Source: Aquibacillus sediminis (GTDB lineage Bacteria > Bacillota > Bacilli > Bacillales > Amphibacillaceae). Taken from it: a DNA stretch of 64,000 nucleotides. Below are positions 34,920 to 43,868 of this stretch, in pieces. The stretch is taken from contig NZ_SZNM01000018.1 of assembly GCF_005870085.1 (NCBI RefSeq), positions 1 to 64,000 of the forward strand, read 5' to 3'. A program made the position numbers and the translations under genes. The notes below the pieces were generated by a model that was given only the letters and a program-made list of their open reading frames with translations, was not told the DNA's origin and searched no databases. The number at the start of each line of letters is the position of its first letter. Position 1 is the first letter of the stretch.

Positions 34920-37559
34920 TTAAAACCGATTTCGAATTGCCTTTGCCACTTCCATTAAAATCACTGCACCCAGCGCAAGTCCTGTTGCAATCACCCATTG
35001 GTCAAACCCAAATGTAGTTGGAATCGCAAACACATCACGAGCAAATGGAAGAATGGTAATGCTGTATAGCCCAAAGCAAATGAGTACTGCGCCAATCACA
35101 TATTTGTTACTGAAGAATCCTGCAGCAAATGCAGATTGGGTATTGGAGCGTGCTGCAAATGTTTGTAAAGTCCGTGACAAGATTAATGTGGTAAATGCCA
35201 TCGCCACTCCCATTTCTGCTGAATGTTGCAGTCCAATAAATTGTGAAATAATGACGGCAATACCAATCAATAACCCACGTGTGATTACTGCCTGAAGGGT
35301 TCTACCAGAGAAAATTCCTTCATCAACATCCCGTGGTTTTCGTTTCATCACATCTGGTTCTGACTTTTCCATACCTAGAGCAATCGCGGGTAACGAGTCA
35401 TTGACTAGGTTGATGAAAAGAAGTTGTAATGCTGTGAATGGACTAGACCATCCGATAATAACAGCGAATAAAATACCGATAATCGCCCCTAAATTACCTG
35501 CAAACAAGTAACTAATTGCCTTTTTAATGTTATCAAATACGGTACGACCAACCCCAACAGCATCCACAATCGAAACAAAGTTATCATTGGTCAAAATCAT
35601 GGCAGAAGCATCTTTAGCCACATCGGTTCCGCTTCCCATTGCGATCCCAATATCTGCTTGTTTTAGTGCCGGTGCATCATTTACCCCATCACCAGTCATC
35701 GCTGTTATACGATTTTTATCTTGCCAAGCCTTAACAATTCGGATTTTGTTTTCAGGTGATACCCGAGCATAAACAGAGATATGCTCTAGCTTTTCTTTTA
35801 ATTCTTGTTCAGACATATCGTCTAATTCTTTCCCTGTTAAGGCAATATCGCCTTCTTCCATTAAGCCAATGTCTTTTCCAATTGCTTGGGCAGTTGTCTT
35901 ATGGTCACCGGTGATCATCACCGTGCGAATACCTGCTTCTCTTGACTGTTTAATCGATTCGTAAACTGCTTCACGTGGTGGATCCATCATTGCTGTGAGA
36001 CCTACTAATACAAGATCTTGCTCATCGTCATGGTCTACTTCGGTTTTATTTTGTGGCAATGTTTTATACCCATAAGCTAACACACGTAATGCTTGGTTGG
36101 AATAATCTTCATTTGCCTTCTTTAAACGACTTTTCCACTCATCTGTTAAAGGTTGTTCTGTGCCATCAACTAAAATAGATGTTGCCCTATTGAATACTAC
36201 ATCAGGCCCACCTTTAGTTAATAACAATTTATCCCCATCAATCGTATTCACGGTTGACATCAATTTTCGATCTGAATCAAACGGAAGTTCTGCTTCACGT
36301 TCGAACGTATCACGAATCTCGTCGTAATCTTTGTTATTATCGTTAGCAAAATTAATCAGTGCTACTTCGGTTGGATCCCCTACTTCTTTTCCTTCATTGT
36401 TAATATAGGAATCATTACAAAGAACTGCAATTTTCACTAGCAATTCCTCTGCTTTATTCCAGTTATCTGGATTTTCAGGCAATGTTTCTTCCGCGCTATC
36501 TGCAGTGAAATATTGGGTAACTGTCATTTTATTTTGCGTTAATGTCCCTGTTTTATCGGTACAGATCACACTGGTAGATCCTAGTGTCTCCACAGCGGGA
36601 AGTTTACGGATGATGGCATGTTGTTTCGCCATCTTATTGGTACCAACTGACATCACAATCGTGACGATCGAGGATAATGCTTCAGGTATTGCTGCCACAG
36701 CTACTGCAACAGCAAACATTAAAGCATTAAGAACTGCGGTCATGGTATCGACATCCTCATTTCCACCTAGCCAAATTCTTCCTACTTCTACAGCAAAAAT
36801 AGCAATACATAAGATCAAAATCCATATCCCTAATTTTTTACTAAACACATCTAGTTTGCGTTGTAGTGGTGTTAGTTTTTCTTCCGCTTTGTTTAACATG
36901 TCAGCGATTTTACCAACCTCGGTATTTTCACCTGTTCCCGTCACAACAAACGTGCCTCGTCCATATACAACAAGGGCACTACTATGTACCATGTTATCAC
37001 GGTCACCAACCACTACTTCTTCCCCAATGGTATCGATGTTCTTTTCTACTGCTTCTGACTCCCCTGTCAACATCCCTTCATTGACTTTAAGGGAACCACT
37101 TTCTAGCAAGCGTCCATCAGCCGGTACAAAATCCCCTGCCTCAAGGTAGACGATATCACCTGGGACTAGTTCACGTGCTGGAATCGTTTGTTTCGTACCA
37201 CCCCGAAGGACTTTCGCCTCTGGTGCCGACATATCACGTAAAGCATCAAGCGAACCTTCAGCTCTCTTTGTCTGAACAACGCTAAGAACGGCATTTAAAA
37301 TTACAACTAAAAAAATGATAACTGATTCAACAATCTCACCTAACACCAATTGCACTCCAGCTGCAATTAAAAGGACAATTACCATTGAATCTTTAAATGT
37401 TGCTAAAAATAGCTCTAAGATGGTCGCTTTTTCTTTATCTTTTATTTCATTATATCCGTGTTTCTCAATTCGTTGTTTAGCTTCATCAACTTGTAGTCCA
37501 TCTTTACTCGATTCTAATTGTTGCAACGCTTCTTCAGCTTGCTTTCTGTAAAAGTCCAT
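34920..37559 (-). CDS. P-type Ca2+-transporting ATPase (PMR1/YloB-like)
   Basis: An 879-residue P2A-type pump. The phosphorylation site is CTDKTGTLTQNK (Asp near 333), the actuator motif is LTGESEAVEK, and the hinge is MTGDGVNDAPALKQADIGIAMG. Ca2+ site residues appear in AAIPEALSSIV (M4) and NLVNDSLPAIALGME (M6), the one-site pattern of PMR1-type pumps. The first 80 residues form the usual cation-ATPase N domain. AAAGGAGC precedes the ATG. It exports Ca2+ (possibly Mn2+) from the cytoplasm. Single gene. Confidence 0.93.
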   Translation of the reverse strand: MDFYRKQAEEALQQLESSKDGLQVDEAKQRIEKHGYNEIKDKEKATILELFLATFKDSMVIVLLIAAGVQLVLGEIVESVIIFLVVILNAVLSVVQTKRAEGSLDALRDMSAPEAKVLRGGTKQTIPARELVPGDIVYLEAGDFVPADGRLLESGSLKVNEGMLTGESEAVEKNIDTIGEEVVVGDRDNMVHSSALVVYGRGTFVVTGTGENTEVGKIADMLNKAEEKLTPLQRKLDVFSKKLGIWILILCIAIFAVEVGRIWLGGNEDVDTMTAVLNALMFAVAVAVAAIPEALSSIVTIVMSVGTNKMAKQHAIIRKLPAVETLGSTSVICTDKTGTLTQNKMTVTQYFTADSAEETLPENPDNWNKAEELLVKIAVLCNDSYINNEGKEVGDPTEVALINFANDNNKDYDEIRDTFEREAELPFDSDRKLMSTVNTIDGDKLLLTKGGPDVVFNRATSILVDGTEQPLTDEWKSRLKKANEDYSNQALRVLAYGYKTLPQNKTEVDHDDEQDLVLVGLTAMMDPPREAVYESIKQSREAGIRTVMITGDHKTTAQAIGKDIGLMEEGDIALTGKELDDMSEQELKEKLEHISVYARVSPENKIRIVKAWQDKNRITAMTGDGVNDAPALKQADIGIAMGSGTDVAKDASAMILTNDNFVSIVDAVGVGRTVFDNIKKAISYLFAGNLGAIIGILFAVIIGWSSPFTALQLLFINLVNDSLPAIALGMEKSEPDVMKRKPRDVDEGIFSGRTLQAVITRGLLIGIAVIISQFIGLQHSAEMGVAMAFTTLILSRTLQTFAARSNTQSAFAAGFFSNKYVIGAVLICFGLYSITILPFARDVFAIPTTFGFDQWVIATGLALGAVILMEVAKAIRNRF

Positions 37560-37809
37560 CGTACACGCTCCTTTCCTGTTTAGTACTGTGTGTATTTAGA
37601 AAAATTATACTTAGCTATTAGATGGATCCTCTTTGAAACGTCCTATTGTGATAATGTACACAATGAATGGTAGATTTGTTAGATCCTTTGTAGTTCCAAC
37701 CTTTACTATTGTTGTTACATAACACTGTTTTTTAATGCGTAGTTGCTATATTATACGACATAACTCCAAATGACTTCTTTCCATTCTAATAAGATTAGTG
37801 CTGAACGGC

Positions 37810-38040
37810 GCTGCGGAAATACACTACGCTTTCCTGTGGGGGGCTGGTGAGCCTCCTTGAAAATAAAGAACAATTTTCTGCGTGCGATGTAACGCTGCCG
37901 TAGCCTTCCTTGTCCTCGCTCGTCCCTCGCTGCGGGGTCTCACCGATGGTTCTTAAGGATTACAGGCTAAAACCGTCCTTGTCGGACAACGCCTGCATAA
38001 CCCTTGCCGGGCCTCGGGAGTCTCCGTGTATTTCCTCCGC
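37810..38040. repeat. Dispersed composite element, type A (copy 2, chimeric)
   Basis: The same inverted ends as 5338-5509 (GGAAATACAC / GTGTATTTCC) and the same GGATTACAGGCTAAAA-to-GTGTATTTCC half. After GGTGAGCCTCC it carries an extra block (TGAAAATAAAG... to ...AGCCTTCCTTGTCC) that otherwise belongs to B elements. This shows that A and B share modules and recombine. Confidence 0.88.
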
Positions 38041-38201
38041 TTATTCCAGTACTCTGAAGTTTTATAGTGCTTTGCTTAATGAAGTCATATACTATATCTT
38101 TTTTATGTTAGTTAGTATGTTGTAACATAACCTTGCAGTAAATTCCGTATTTTTTCTTTTATAGAGTATTACATCTATCGCTAATCAGAAAACTTATATC
38201 A

Positions 38202-38425
38202 GCGTAGGTAGAATACGGAGACTCCTCGAAAATAAAGCCCAATTTTCTTCGTGCGATGTATCGCTTCCGCAGCCTTCCTTGTCCTATGGGAACAGCACGA
38301 GCCGAAGATCCACTTGGTAAAGGAACGTAGGCTAAGATCGTCACGTCCTGTGACAACGCCTACGTGACCAACATCCTGTTGGCCCGAGGCCGTGCCCATG
38401 GAAAGCGGAGTATTCTACCGAAGCG
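38202..38425. repeat. Dispersed composite element, type B (copy 2)
   Basis: Nearly the full length of 5601-5823 with the same GGTAGAATAC / GTATTCTACC ends. The hairpin at 38340-38354 reads GTCAC-GTCCT-GTGAC instead of GCCAC-GTCCT-GTGGC, so both arms changed together. As at 5.3-5.8 kb, an A element lies just before it in the same orientation. Confidence 0.88.
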
Positions 38426-38583
38426 AGGTTATAACACTCGAATCATCTAGAACAAAAGAAAGCAAATCTACAAAATTGTTACTGCGTATAATAAAGCTTA
38501 TATGCAAGTAACAACATCTTTATATTAACTTACACTTATTGTAACACGAGTTAATTTTTTACAAGTTTGTGGTACATAATAAA

Positions 38584-38611
38584 GTGAAACTTCACTCAGT
38601 GGGGTTTTTTT
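38584..38611. repeat. Short dispersed motif with T tract
   Basis: GTGAAACTTCACTCAGTGGGG followed by seven Ts. It matches 19804-19824 and resembles 14045-14054 and 45201-45219. It lies between the B element and the ECF sigma gene. Confidence 0.5.
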
Positions 38612-38767
38612 GCCGTTCCCCTTAAATCTTGAACTGCCTGTTAATGCGGGATAAATTACGATATGATTCGAAAGGCTTGCTTTTAGGAAGTCTTTTTTTG
38701 ATACAAAGTGTCACAAATAAGAATTGCTTACGTCTAATAAGTGAAATCAAAAACGGAGGATAAAAAC

Positions 38768-39292
38768 ATGGCTACTAATAGGAAGATTATTTCCGAATGG
38801 TTTCATCAATATAGCAATGATATCTATAACTTTTTAGTTTATTACACGGGGACAACTGATGTAGAAGACCTTGTACAAGAAACATTTATTAAAGCTAGTA
38901 AGGGATTAGCTTCCTACAAAAATAAATCCAGTCCCAAAACATGGCTCATAAGCATTGCCCGTAACGTTGCCATTGATGAAGCAAGAAAAAAGAAAAATAA
39001 GATTTGGAAACAAACCACAGCATTTGATGAACAAAATGGCAGTTTTCAAAGTCAGGGTACCACCCCTGAGCATACTGTTCTGATGAATGAGGACAAACAA
39101 CAACTTTATAACGCGATCATGCAATTGAAAAAGAACTATCGGGATGTGGTGATTTTGCGTGGAGTCAAGCAGTTTTCAATTGAAGAAACTGCCGACATCC
39201 TAAATTGGAAACAAGCAAAGGTACGAACTACTTACCATCGAGCATTGAAATCTCTCAGACAACAATCAGGACTGGAGGGTGATGATTTGTGA
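38768..39292 (+). CDS. ECF sigma factor (SigX-like)
   Basis: A 174-residue extracytoplasmic-function sigma factor. Region 2 includes YNFLVYYTGTTDVEDLVQETF and SPKTWLISIARNVAIDEARKK, and region 4 has YRDVVILRGVKQFSIEETADIL followed by the recognition helix KQAKVRTTYHRAL. ATG 38768 is 8 bp after GGAGG, and nine codons upstream were dropped. The stop overlaps the GTG of the next gene (GTGA), the usual coupling with an anti-sigma factor. SigX likeness rests on the partner's layout and is tentative. Confidence 0.85.
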   Translation: MATNRKIISEWFHQYSNDIYNFLVYYTGTTDVEDLVQETFIKASKGLASYKNKSSPKTWLISIARNVAIDEARKKKNKIWKQTTAFDEQNGSFQSQGTTPEHTVLMNEDKQQLYNAIMQLKKNYRDVVILRGVKQFSIEETADILNWKQAKVRTTYHRALKSLRQQSGLEGDDL

Positions 39293-40521
39293 AAAAACAT
39301 CAATCAAACAATGACATAGAGAATGAACTGCAAGATTTTCCAACACATCGTATGAGTAAGGAAACGAAGGAAATCATGCATCAAAATATTATGAATGCAT
39401 TGGCACATGATCAAGAAAAAGAAAGGAGATGGATGAAAATGAGAAAATTTACAACTGCAATTGCAAGTGTTGCTGCTTTAGGGTTATTTGTACTGTTAGG
39501 ATATAGCATGTTTCTAGACAATAATACAACACCAAATGGAAACGAAGACCAGACTAATCAAATCACAACTCAAGATGAGGAACAAGATGAAATCATTAAT
39601 CTTGATAAAGAAACAGCCAAAGACATCATGGACCAATATAAACAGTCTTTAAACGTTTTATATGAAACATCAGGAGAAAATGGATTAATTACTATGTATG
39701 ACTCGATTGATGAAGTAAGAGAACACTTCCGCCAAGTGATGTCAGAAGATTTGGCCGATTGGATGACTGATTCATATATTAAAGAAGAAAATGGAGAGGT
39801 TTACCTTATTGCTAAAGATGGTCCTACGTGGCTTGCGAATGACCAAGAATTCGAACTTGAGCAAGTAAACGAACAGCTTTATAACCTGAATCAAGAGCGA
39901 AATAATGAAATGCTCGGCCATGTAATGATGACGTATCAATTAAAATGGGCAGAAGATCGGTGGGTCGTCCATTCAATCGAATCGACACACCTTGATGATC
40001 AACAACAAAACGAAGAAGCAGAGCAACCTTCTGTAAAAGAGTTGGCCACAGATATTATTAACCTGTTAGATGACAGAAACACTAGTGACCTTGCTGATTA
40101 TGTGCATGAACAACAGGGATTGCTGTTTTCCCCTTATGTATACGTCGAGGATGATGCATTGGTATTTACTAAAGAGGAGGTCGCATCGCTAATGGAAGAC
40201 GAACAAATCTATGAATGGGGCACATATGATGGCAGAGGAAACCCAATTGAGTTGACACCTGGTGACTATTTTGATGAATTTGTTCAAGTCGAACCGCTTA
40301 TTGACACAGAAGATATTTATACCGATCAAGCAAACCAACATGGAAATGTAACAAACAACATTAAGGAGATTTTCCCTGAATCAACAGTTATTGAATTCTA
40401 TGATAATGGGTCAGAAGAGTATGGAAGCATGGATTGGTCTGCTGTCCATTTGGTATTTGAACAAAACGAACAAGAAGAGTGGAAATTAGTCGCCATTGTT
40501 AATGACGAATGGACGATCTAA
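39289..40521 (+). CDS. Membrane anti-sigma factor, RsiX-like
   Basis: A 410-residue single-pass protein. Residues 1-50 are cytoplasmic and charged (ELQDFPTHRMSKETKEIM). One membrane span lies near 55-75 (FTTAIASVAALGLFVLLGYSMF), and about 335 acidic residues lie outside. This short N-terminal binding part plus large external domain is the RsiX-type plan. GTG 39289 overlaps the sigma stop and has GGAGGG upstream. It should hold the sigma factor at the membrane until an envelope signal arrives. The external domain was not matched to a known fold. Confidence 0.78.
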   Translation: MKKHQSNNDIENELQDFPTHRMSKETKEIMHQNIMNALAHDQEKERRWMKMRKFTTAIASVAALGLFVLLGYSMFLDNNTTPNGNEDQTNQITTQDEEQDEIINLDKETAKDIMDQYKQSLNVLYETSGENGLITMYDSIDEVREHFRQVMSEDLADWMTDSYIKEENGEVYLIAKDGPTWLANDQEFELEQVNEQLYNLNQERNNEMLGHVMMTYQLKWAEDRWVVHSIESTHLDDQQQNEEAEQPSVKELATDIINLLDDRNTSDLADYVHEQQGLLFSPYVYVEDDALVFTKEEVASLMEDEQIYEWGTYDGRGNPIELTPGDYFDEFVQVEPLIDTEDIYTDQANQHGNVTNNIKEIFPESTVIEFYDNGSEEYGSMDWSAVHLVFEQNEQEEWKLVAIVNDEWTI

Positions 40522-40605
40522 AGCGCTATGAAGTTACGTCGGAATTTCTACAAATCAAATACGCAAAAAACTAGCAATATCCTATGAAACTGCCCCTCCT
40601 AAAAA

Positions 40606-40635
40606 TTGACTATTTAGGAATAACAAGTCTATAAT
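40606..40635 (+). promoter_or_regulatory. SigA-type promoter of the hemolysin III leader
   Basis: TTGACT (40606-40611) and TATAAT (40630-40635) are 18 bp apart. Transcription should begin near 40642, leaving about a 105-nt leader before the start codon at 40749. Confidence 0.7.
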
Positions 40636-40637
40636 TA

Positions 40638-40718
40638 AAGAAACATGATCGATTCGCATGATTTCTTATAATGCAGAAGTAATCACTCTTCCTATTTAGA
40701 AGTGATTACTTCTTTTTA
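40638..40718 (+). promoter_or_regulatory. Candidate transcription attenuator in the hemolysin III leader
   Basis: Hairpin 1 (40638-40667, AAGAAA/TTTCTT and CATG/CATG with one bulge) is followed by a 13-bp terminator (AGAAGTAATCACT, 40675-40687, with AGTGATTACTTCT, 40701-40713) and Ts. GATTTCTT (40660-40667), the right arm of hairpin 1, can instead pair with AAGTAATC (40677-40684) of the terminator's left arm, so the two states exclude each other. The ribosome site follows 16 bp later. Confidence 0.6.
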
Positions 40719-40748
40719 TGCAATTGCAATCAGAAAGGAAGCGCATGT

Positions 40749-41396
40749 ATGGCGAACACGCACGAATTTTCTAAAGGTGAAGAAATTGCTAATTCCGTTA
40801 CTCATGGAATTGGCATGGCGTTAAGTATTGCAGGACTAGTTATTTTAATTGTTTTTTCTTCCTTACATGGTACAGCATGGCATGTCGTTAGTTTCACTTT
40901 ATTCGGATCAACGATGGTTATGTTATATTCCTCCTCAACATTGGTACATGGTTTGCCTAAAGGGAAAGCGAAGGATGTATTTGAGATTCTTGACCACTCC
41001 TCGATTTATTTTTTCATTGCAGGCACCTATACCCCTTTTCTCTTTATCGTTGTGAAAGGGACACTTGGTTGGACTTTATTTGGAATTGTTTGGGGATTAG
41101 CAGTTGCTGGTACAATATTCAAAGCTTTTTTTGTAAAAAAATTCTTATTCACCTCCACCATTCTCTATGTCGTAATGGGCTGGTTAATCATATTTGCCTG
41201 GGACGCATTAACATCCACTTTAGCTCCTAACGGGATTCGGCTGTTAGTGATCGGTGGACTTGCTTATACAATTGGAGCGATTTTTTACATGTGGCGTGGA
41301 TTTAAGTTCCATCATGCCCTATGGCACTTGTTTGTATTAGCAGGCTCTGTATTGCACTATTTCTGTATACTGTTTTATGTATTACCAATTCAATAA
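40749..41396 (+). CDS. Hemolysin III / PAQR family membrane protein
   Basis: A 215-residue seven-span protein. Conserved blocks are EEIANSVTHGIGMALS, LDHSSIYFFIAGTYTPF and the C-terminal HHALWHLFVLAGSVLHYF, whose histidines and aspartate form the zinc site of PAQR proteins. The YqfA/HlyIII group is widespread in bacilli; hemolysis was seen for one B. cereus member only, and the normal role is probably membrane lipid related. AAAGGA lies 9 bp before the ATG. Expression may depend on the attenuator in front. Confidence 0.9.
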   Translation: MANTHEFSKGEEIANSVTHGIGMALSIAGLVILIVFSSLHGTAWHVVSFTLFGSTMVMLYSSSTLVHGLPKGKAKDVFEILDHSSIYFFIAGTYTPFLFIVVKGTLGWTLFGIVWGLAVAGTIFKAFFVKKFLFTSTILYVVMGWLIIFAWDALTSTLAPNGIRLLVIGGLAYTIGAIFYMWRGFKFHHALWHLFVLAGSVLHYFCILFYVLPIQ

Positions 41397-41462
41397 TTTT
41401 TAAGAACAAAACAGTCTCGACCCGTTTTGTTCTTTTCTATCAACAAAAGGAAGGATACTAGA

Positions 41463-42644
41463 ATGACATTTTCACAACAAATCGAACCTCATATTTTAAG
41501 TGACGATAAATATGTACGCGACTTTGCATTAAAAACGATACATACTGGACGACTGGGAAACGAGCACACTTTTTCACTTGCGTTTCAAGCACTTGATCGC
41601 ATACCAATCGATCCGATGGTTAATCCCATCATTCCATATACGAAAAATTTGCCCATTACCGAGAACGTTTTACAGGAGCTTATCGAACGAATTGAAAGAG
41701 AAGATGGAAATGAAATATGGTATGCATCGATTATTTCTCATGCCTCCACGGAACTCATCGCTAAATATAAAGAGCGATTGCAGAAATTTACCAATGATGA
41801 GGTAGTAGAACAATTTATTGCTCTGCTTTCAATGGATTCAGAACAATTATTCACAGAACTCGGTGAAGTCATTGATGCATTGGAAAAAGATTGGTTTAAT
41901 TCCCAATTCAATTACGGAAAGCGTATCTTGCATGAGTTAATAAAACGCGGCGAATATGATGCTGAAAACTATCAGGATATTGAAGCAGGAATTAAGGAAG
42001 ATTTACAAGCAGATTTTTTCTCTTATAATAGTATTTTCCATGTTTACCTTGCTGGTGAACTAAAAGTTGCCTCACTTGTTCCAACTTTAGCTAGCTTGCT
42101 CGTTCGAGAAGATGAAGATATTCTACAGGAAGCAGTAGCTCAAGCTCTAATTAAAATCGGAACAGAAGCTGTAATAGATGAAGTTGATCGATACATCCAG
42201 CACGAAGATACCGCCTATTTTGCGATTGATATTGTGGAAAATATTAAGCACGATCGGGCAGAGCAATGTCTTTTAAAACACTTTAATGAAACCGATAATG
42301 TTTCAATTAAAACACTACTCGCGAATGCATTATGTAAACAATTGTCAACGGAAGCTATTCCATTGGTAGAAAAGTTAATGGAAGATGGTTACGATTCAAC
42401 GCTCCTTGAATTGGAAGAGCCTCTCTACGCCAACTGTGTGATAAATAAAATAGATCACCCTAAATTACAAGAATGGAAACAACAATTAATCGATAAAGAC
42501 CGATATTGGCAAGACCAAAAAATGAAGAACCTCCAACCTACTATTAAGGAACCTACCACTACCAAACAGCAAAAAAAGGTTGGCAGAAATGATCCATGCC
42601 CATGTGAAAGTGGGAAGAAGTATAAGAAATGTTGCGGAAAATAA
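41463..42644 (+). CDS. HEAT-like repeat protein with C-terminal SEC-C motif
   Basis: About 393 residues. The bulk is a chain of alpha-helical pairs (for example KVASLVPTLASLLVREDEDILQEA, then ALIKIGTEAVIDEVDRYI) that looks like HEAT repeats, followed by a Lys/Thr-rich linker and the zinc motif CPCESGKKYKKCCG as the last 14 residues. AAGGAAGGA precedes ATG 41463, and a 12-codon longer frame was set aside. It is 66 bp after hlyIII on the same strand, with no terminator recognised between, so they may be co-transcribed. Function unknown; the SEC-C tail suggests a zinc-dependent protein or ribosome contact. Confidence 0.8.
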   Translation: MTFSQQIEPHILSDDKYVRDFALKTIHTGRLGNEHTFSLAFQALDRIPIDPMVNPIIPYTKNLPITENVLQELIERIEREDGNEIWYASIISHASTELIAKYKERLQKFTNDEVVEQFIALLSMDSEQLFTELGEVIDALEKDWFNSQFNYGKRILHELIKRGEYDAENYQDIEAGIKEDLQADFFSYNSIFHVYLAGELKVASLVPTLASLLVREDEDILQEAVAQALIKIGTEAVIDEVDRYIQHEDTAYFAIDIVENIKHDRAEQCLLKHFNETDNVSIKTLLANALCKQLSTEAIPLVEKLMEDGYDSTLLELEEPLYANCVINKIDHPKLQEWKQQLIDKDRYWQDQKMKNLQPTIKEPTTTKQQKKVGRNDPCPCESGKKYKKCCGK

Positions 42645-42658
42645 TACTTGAAGAAATG

Positions 42659-42697
42659 GTTCGCTTGTTCACACGAATAAGCGAATCTTTTTTAGCT
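42659..42697 (+). terminator. Terminator after the SEC-C/HEAT gene
   Basis: GGTTCGCTT and AAGCGAATC pair (one G-T wobble), followed by six Ts. Confidence 0.82.
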
Positions 42698-43140
42698 ATA
42701 TTACGCGCAGTGTACTCAATTCTAGTTAATCATTCGACTAAAAAATACACTCCCCTTACGCTCCAAACGATAGAGCACAGACATTTTGACAAAAGCGGAT
42801 AGTTCTCTCTGTTTCTCCCCCCTTATAACAATTAATTATCCAACCATTCGATTATTTCCATTCATTGCCTACAAATAAAATCGAATTTCCCAGGAAATAT
42901 ATCGAATGCTGACAAAATTATCATCCATTTGTAAGTTTAACGTATCTAGACATGAATTTTATTATATATTGGAATACCTTTCATGTCACCGTGCCATTTT
43001 CTATTCCACTTAAAGATTGCAAGGATCTATTTTAAATGAGAGGCCAAAGATAGATAGCCTGTAATTGTTCATTCATGAGAGCGTGCATCTGTCAAAACCA
43101 GTACACGCCACCACTTAAACGTTATTAATTAAACGTTTGA
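42698..43140. other. Gene-free stretch before the beta-galactosidase remnant
   Basis: No gene found. A GCGTG/CACGC inverted pair spans 43081-43107, and AAACGTTATTAATTAAACGTTT (43118-43139) looks like an operator palindrome, perhaps left from a lost sugar operon. Confidence 0.35.
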
Positions 43141-43479
43141 TTAATTATCCTTCTCATGAACCCCAGCATCGTCACAAACGGTACTTAGGAAATCAGTCAA
43201 AAATTCACCATCTGCGCTTGAGGACACATACCATGCTTTTCCCTTTCCAAATGTGTTAGCCGTTAGCACTGGCATTCCCTTATAAAAGTCAGAACGATCC
43301 TTCGAAATCAATTCTGCATCTTCTGAGTGAATAAGATCGAAAAGCAAATTACAAGAATAGCTTCCACTTAAGTTTCCGCGATCTTGTTTCATGACAAGTT
43401 CATTTGTTCAGATATGTAAGGTATCAATTTCCTCTGACCAGATTCCTAACACATTACGTAATGCTCCTGGATTTAGCTT
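43141..43479 (-). pseudogene. Fragment of a GH42-type beta-galactosidase
   Basis: The minus-strand frame reads PGALRNVLGIWSEEIDTL, an in-frame TGA (43408-43410), then LIHSEDAELISKDRSDFYKG and NTFGKGKAWYVSSSADGEFL. This is the order of the trimerisation domain in GH42 beta-galactosidases. The catalytic barrel and the C-terminal domain are gone. On its upstream side lies a repeat (43531-43630), which may mark the break. No ribosome site serves the inner ATG. Confidence 0.75.
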
Positions 43480-43530
43480 CATACTGTGCAACAAGTCATG
43501 TGGTATAATGAACCATTACGTGATACAGAC

Positions 43531-43630
43531 AAAAAAGCGATTAATTACATAAGAAAAAGCAGTAAATATACGTTAACATGAGAAAGAAGCGCTTGATTAT
43601 GTAAGAAAAAGCGCCTGATCTCGTAAACTG
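43531..43630. repeat. Two decayed units of the 25-kb array family, 52 bp apart
   Basis: AAGCGATTAATTACATAAGA (from 43536) and AAGCGCTTGATTATGTAAGA (from 43588) are 52 bp apart and resemble AAGCGCTGGATGATGTTAGA of the 51-bp array at 25245-26278. Both are followed by AAAAGC. Confidence 0.65.
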
Positions 43631-43694
43631 TTTTGTAATAGCAACTGCGCAGTAAAAAACAACAAGGATTGTGATTATGCTACAATTCATAGAC

Positions 43695-43737
43695 AAAAAA
43701 CCTGCCTTCCACCATTATAATGAAGGCAGGTTTTTTG
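43695..43737. terminator. Terminator after ndh and the small membrane gene
   Basis: AACCTGCCTTC and GAAGGCAGGTT form an 11-bp stem with a run of As on the left and Ts on the right, so it can work both ways. It lies directly below the stop of the 32-residue gene. Confidence 0.88.
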
Positions 43738-43836
43738 TTACCTGAAATCTCTTGTATCTTCCATTGTTCGTGAAAATGCGACATATCCAATCGTTGTGAT
43801 CAGTGTCATCAATATAACTAATAATGTATTTTTCAT
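43738..43836 (-). CDS. 32-residue single-span membrane protein downstream of NDH-2
   Basis: The frame starts at ATG 43836 with GGAGGG 6 bp upstream and encodes a short protein: MKNTLLVILMTLITTIGYVA, then FSRTMEDTRDFR. The first 22 residues are one membrane helix and the tail is charged. It begins 32 bp after the ndh stop on the same strand and ends right at a terminator, so it is the last gene of that transcript. No relative was recognised. It could be a partner of the dehydrogenase or an unrelated passenger. Confidence 0.65.
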   Translation of the reverse strand: MKNTLLVILMTLITTIGYVAFSRTMEDTRDFR

Positions 43837-43868
43837 CATTCACCCTCCAAAATCTTTATGTTCATGTA

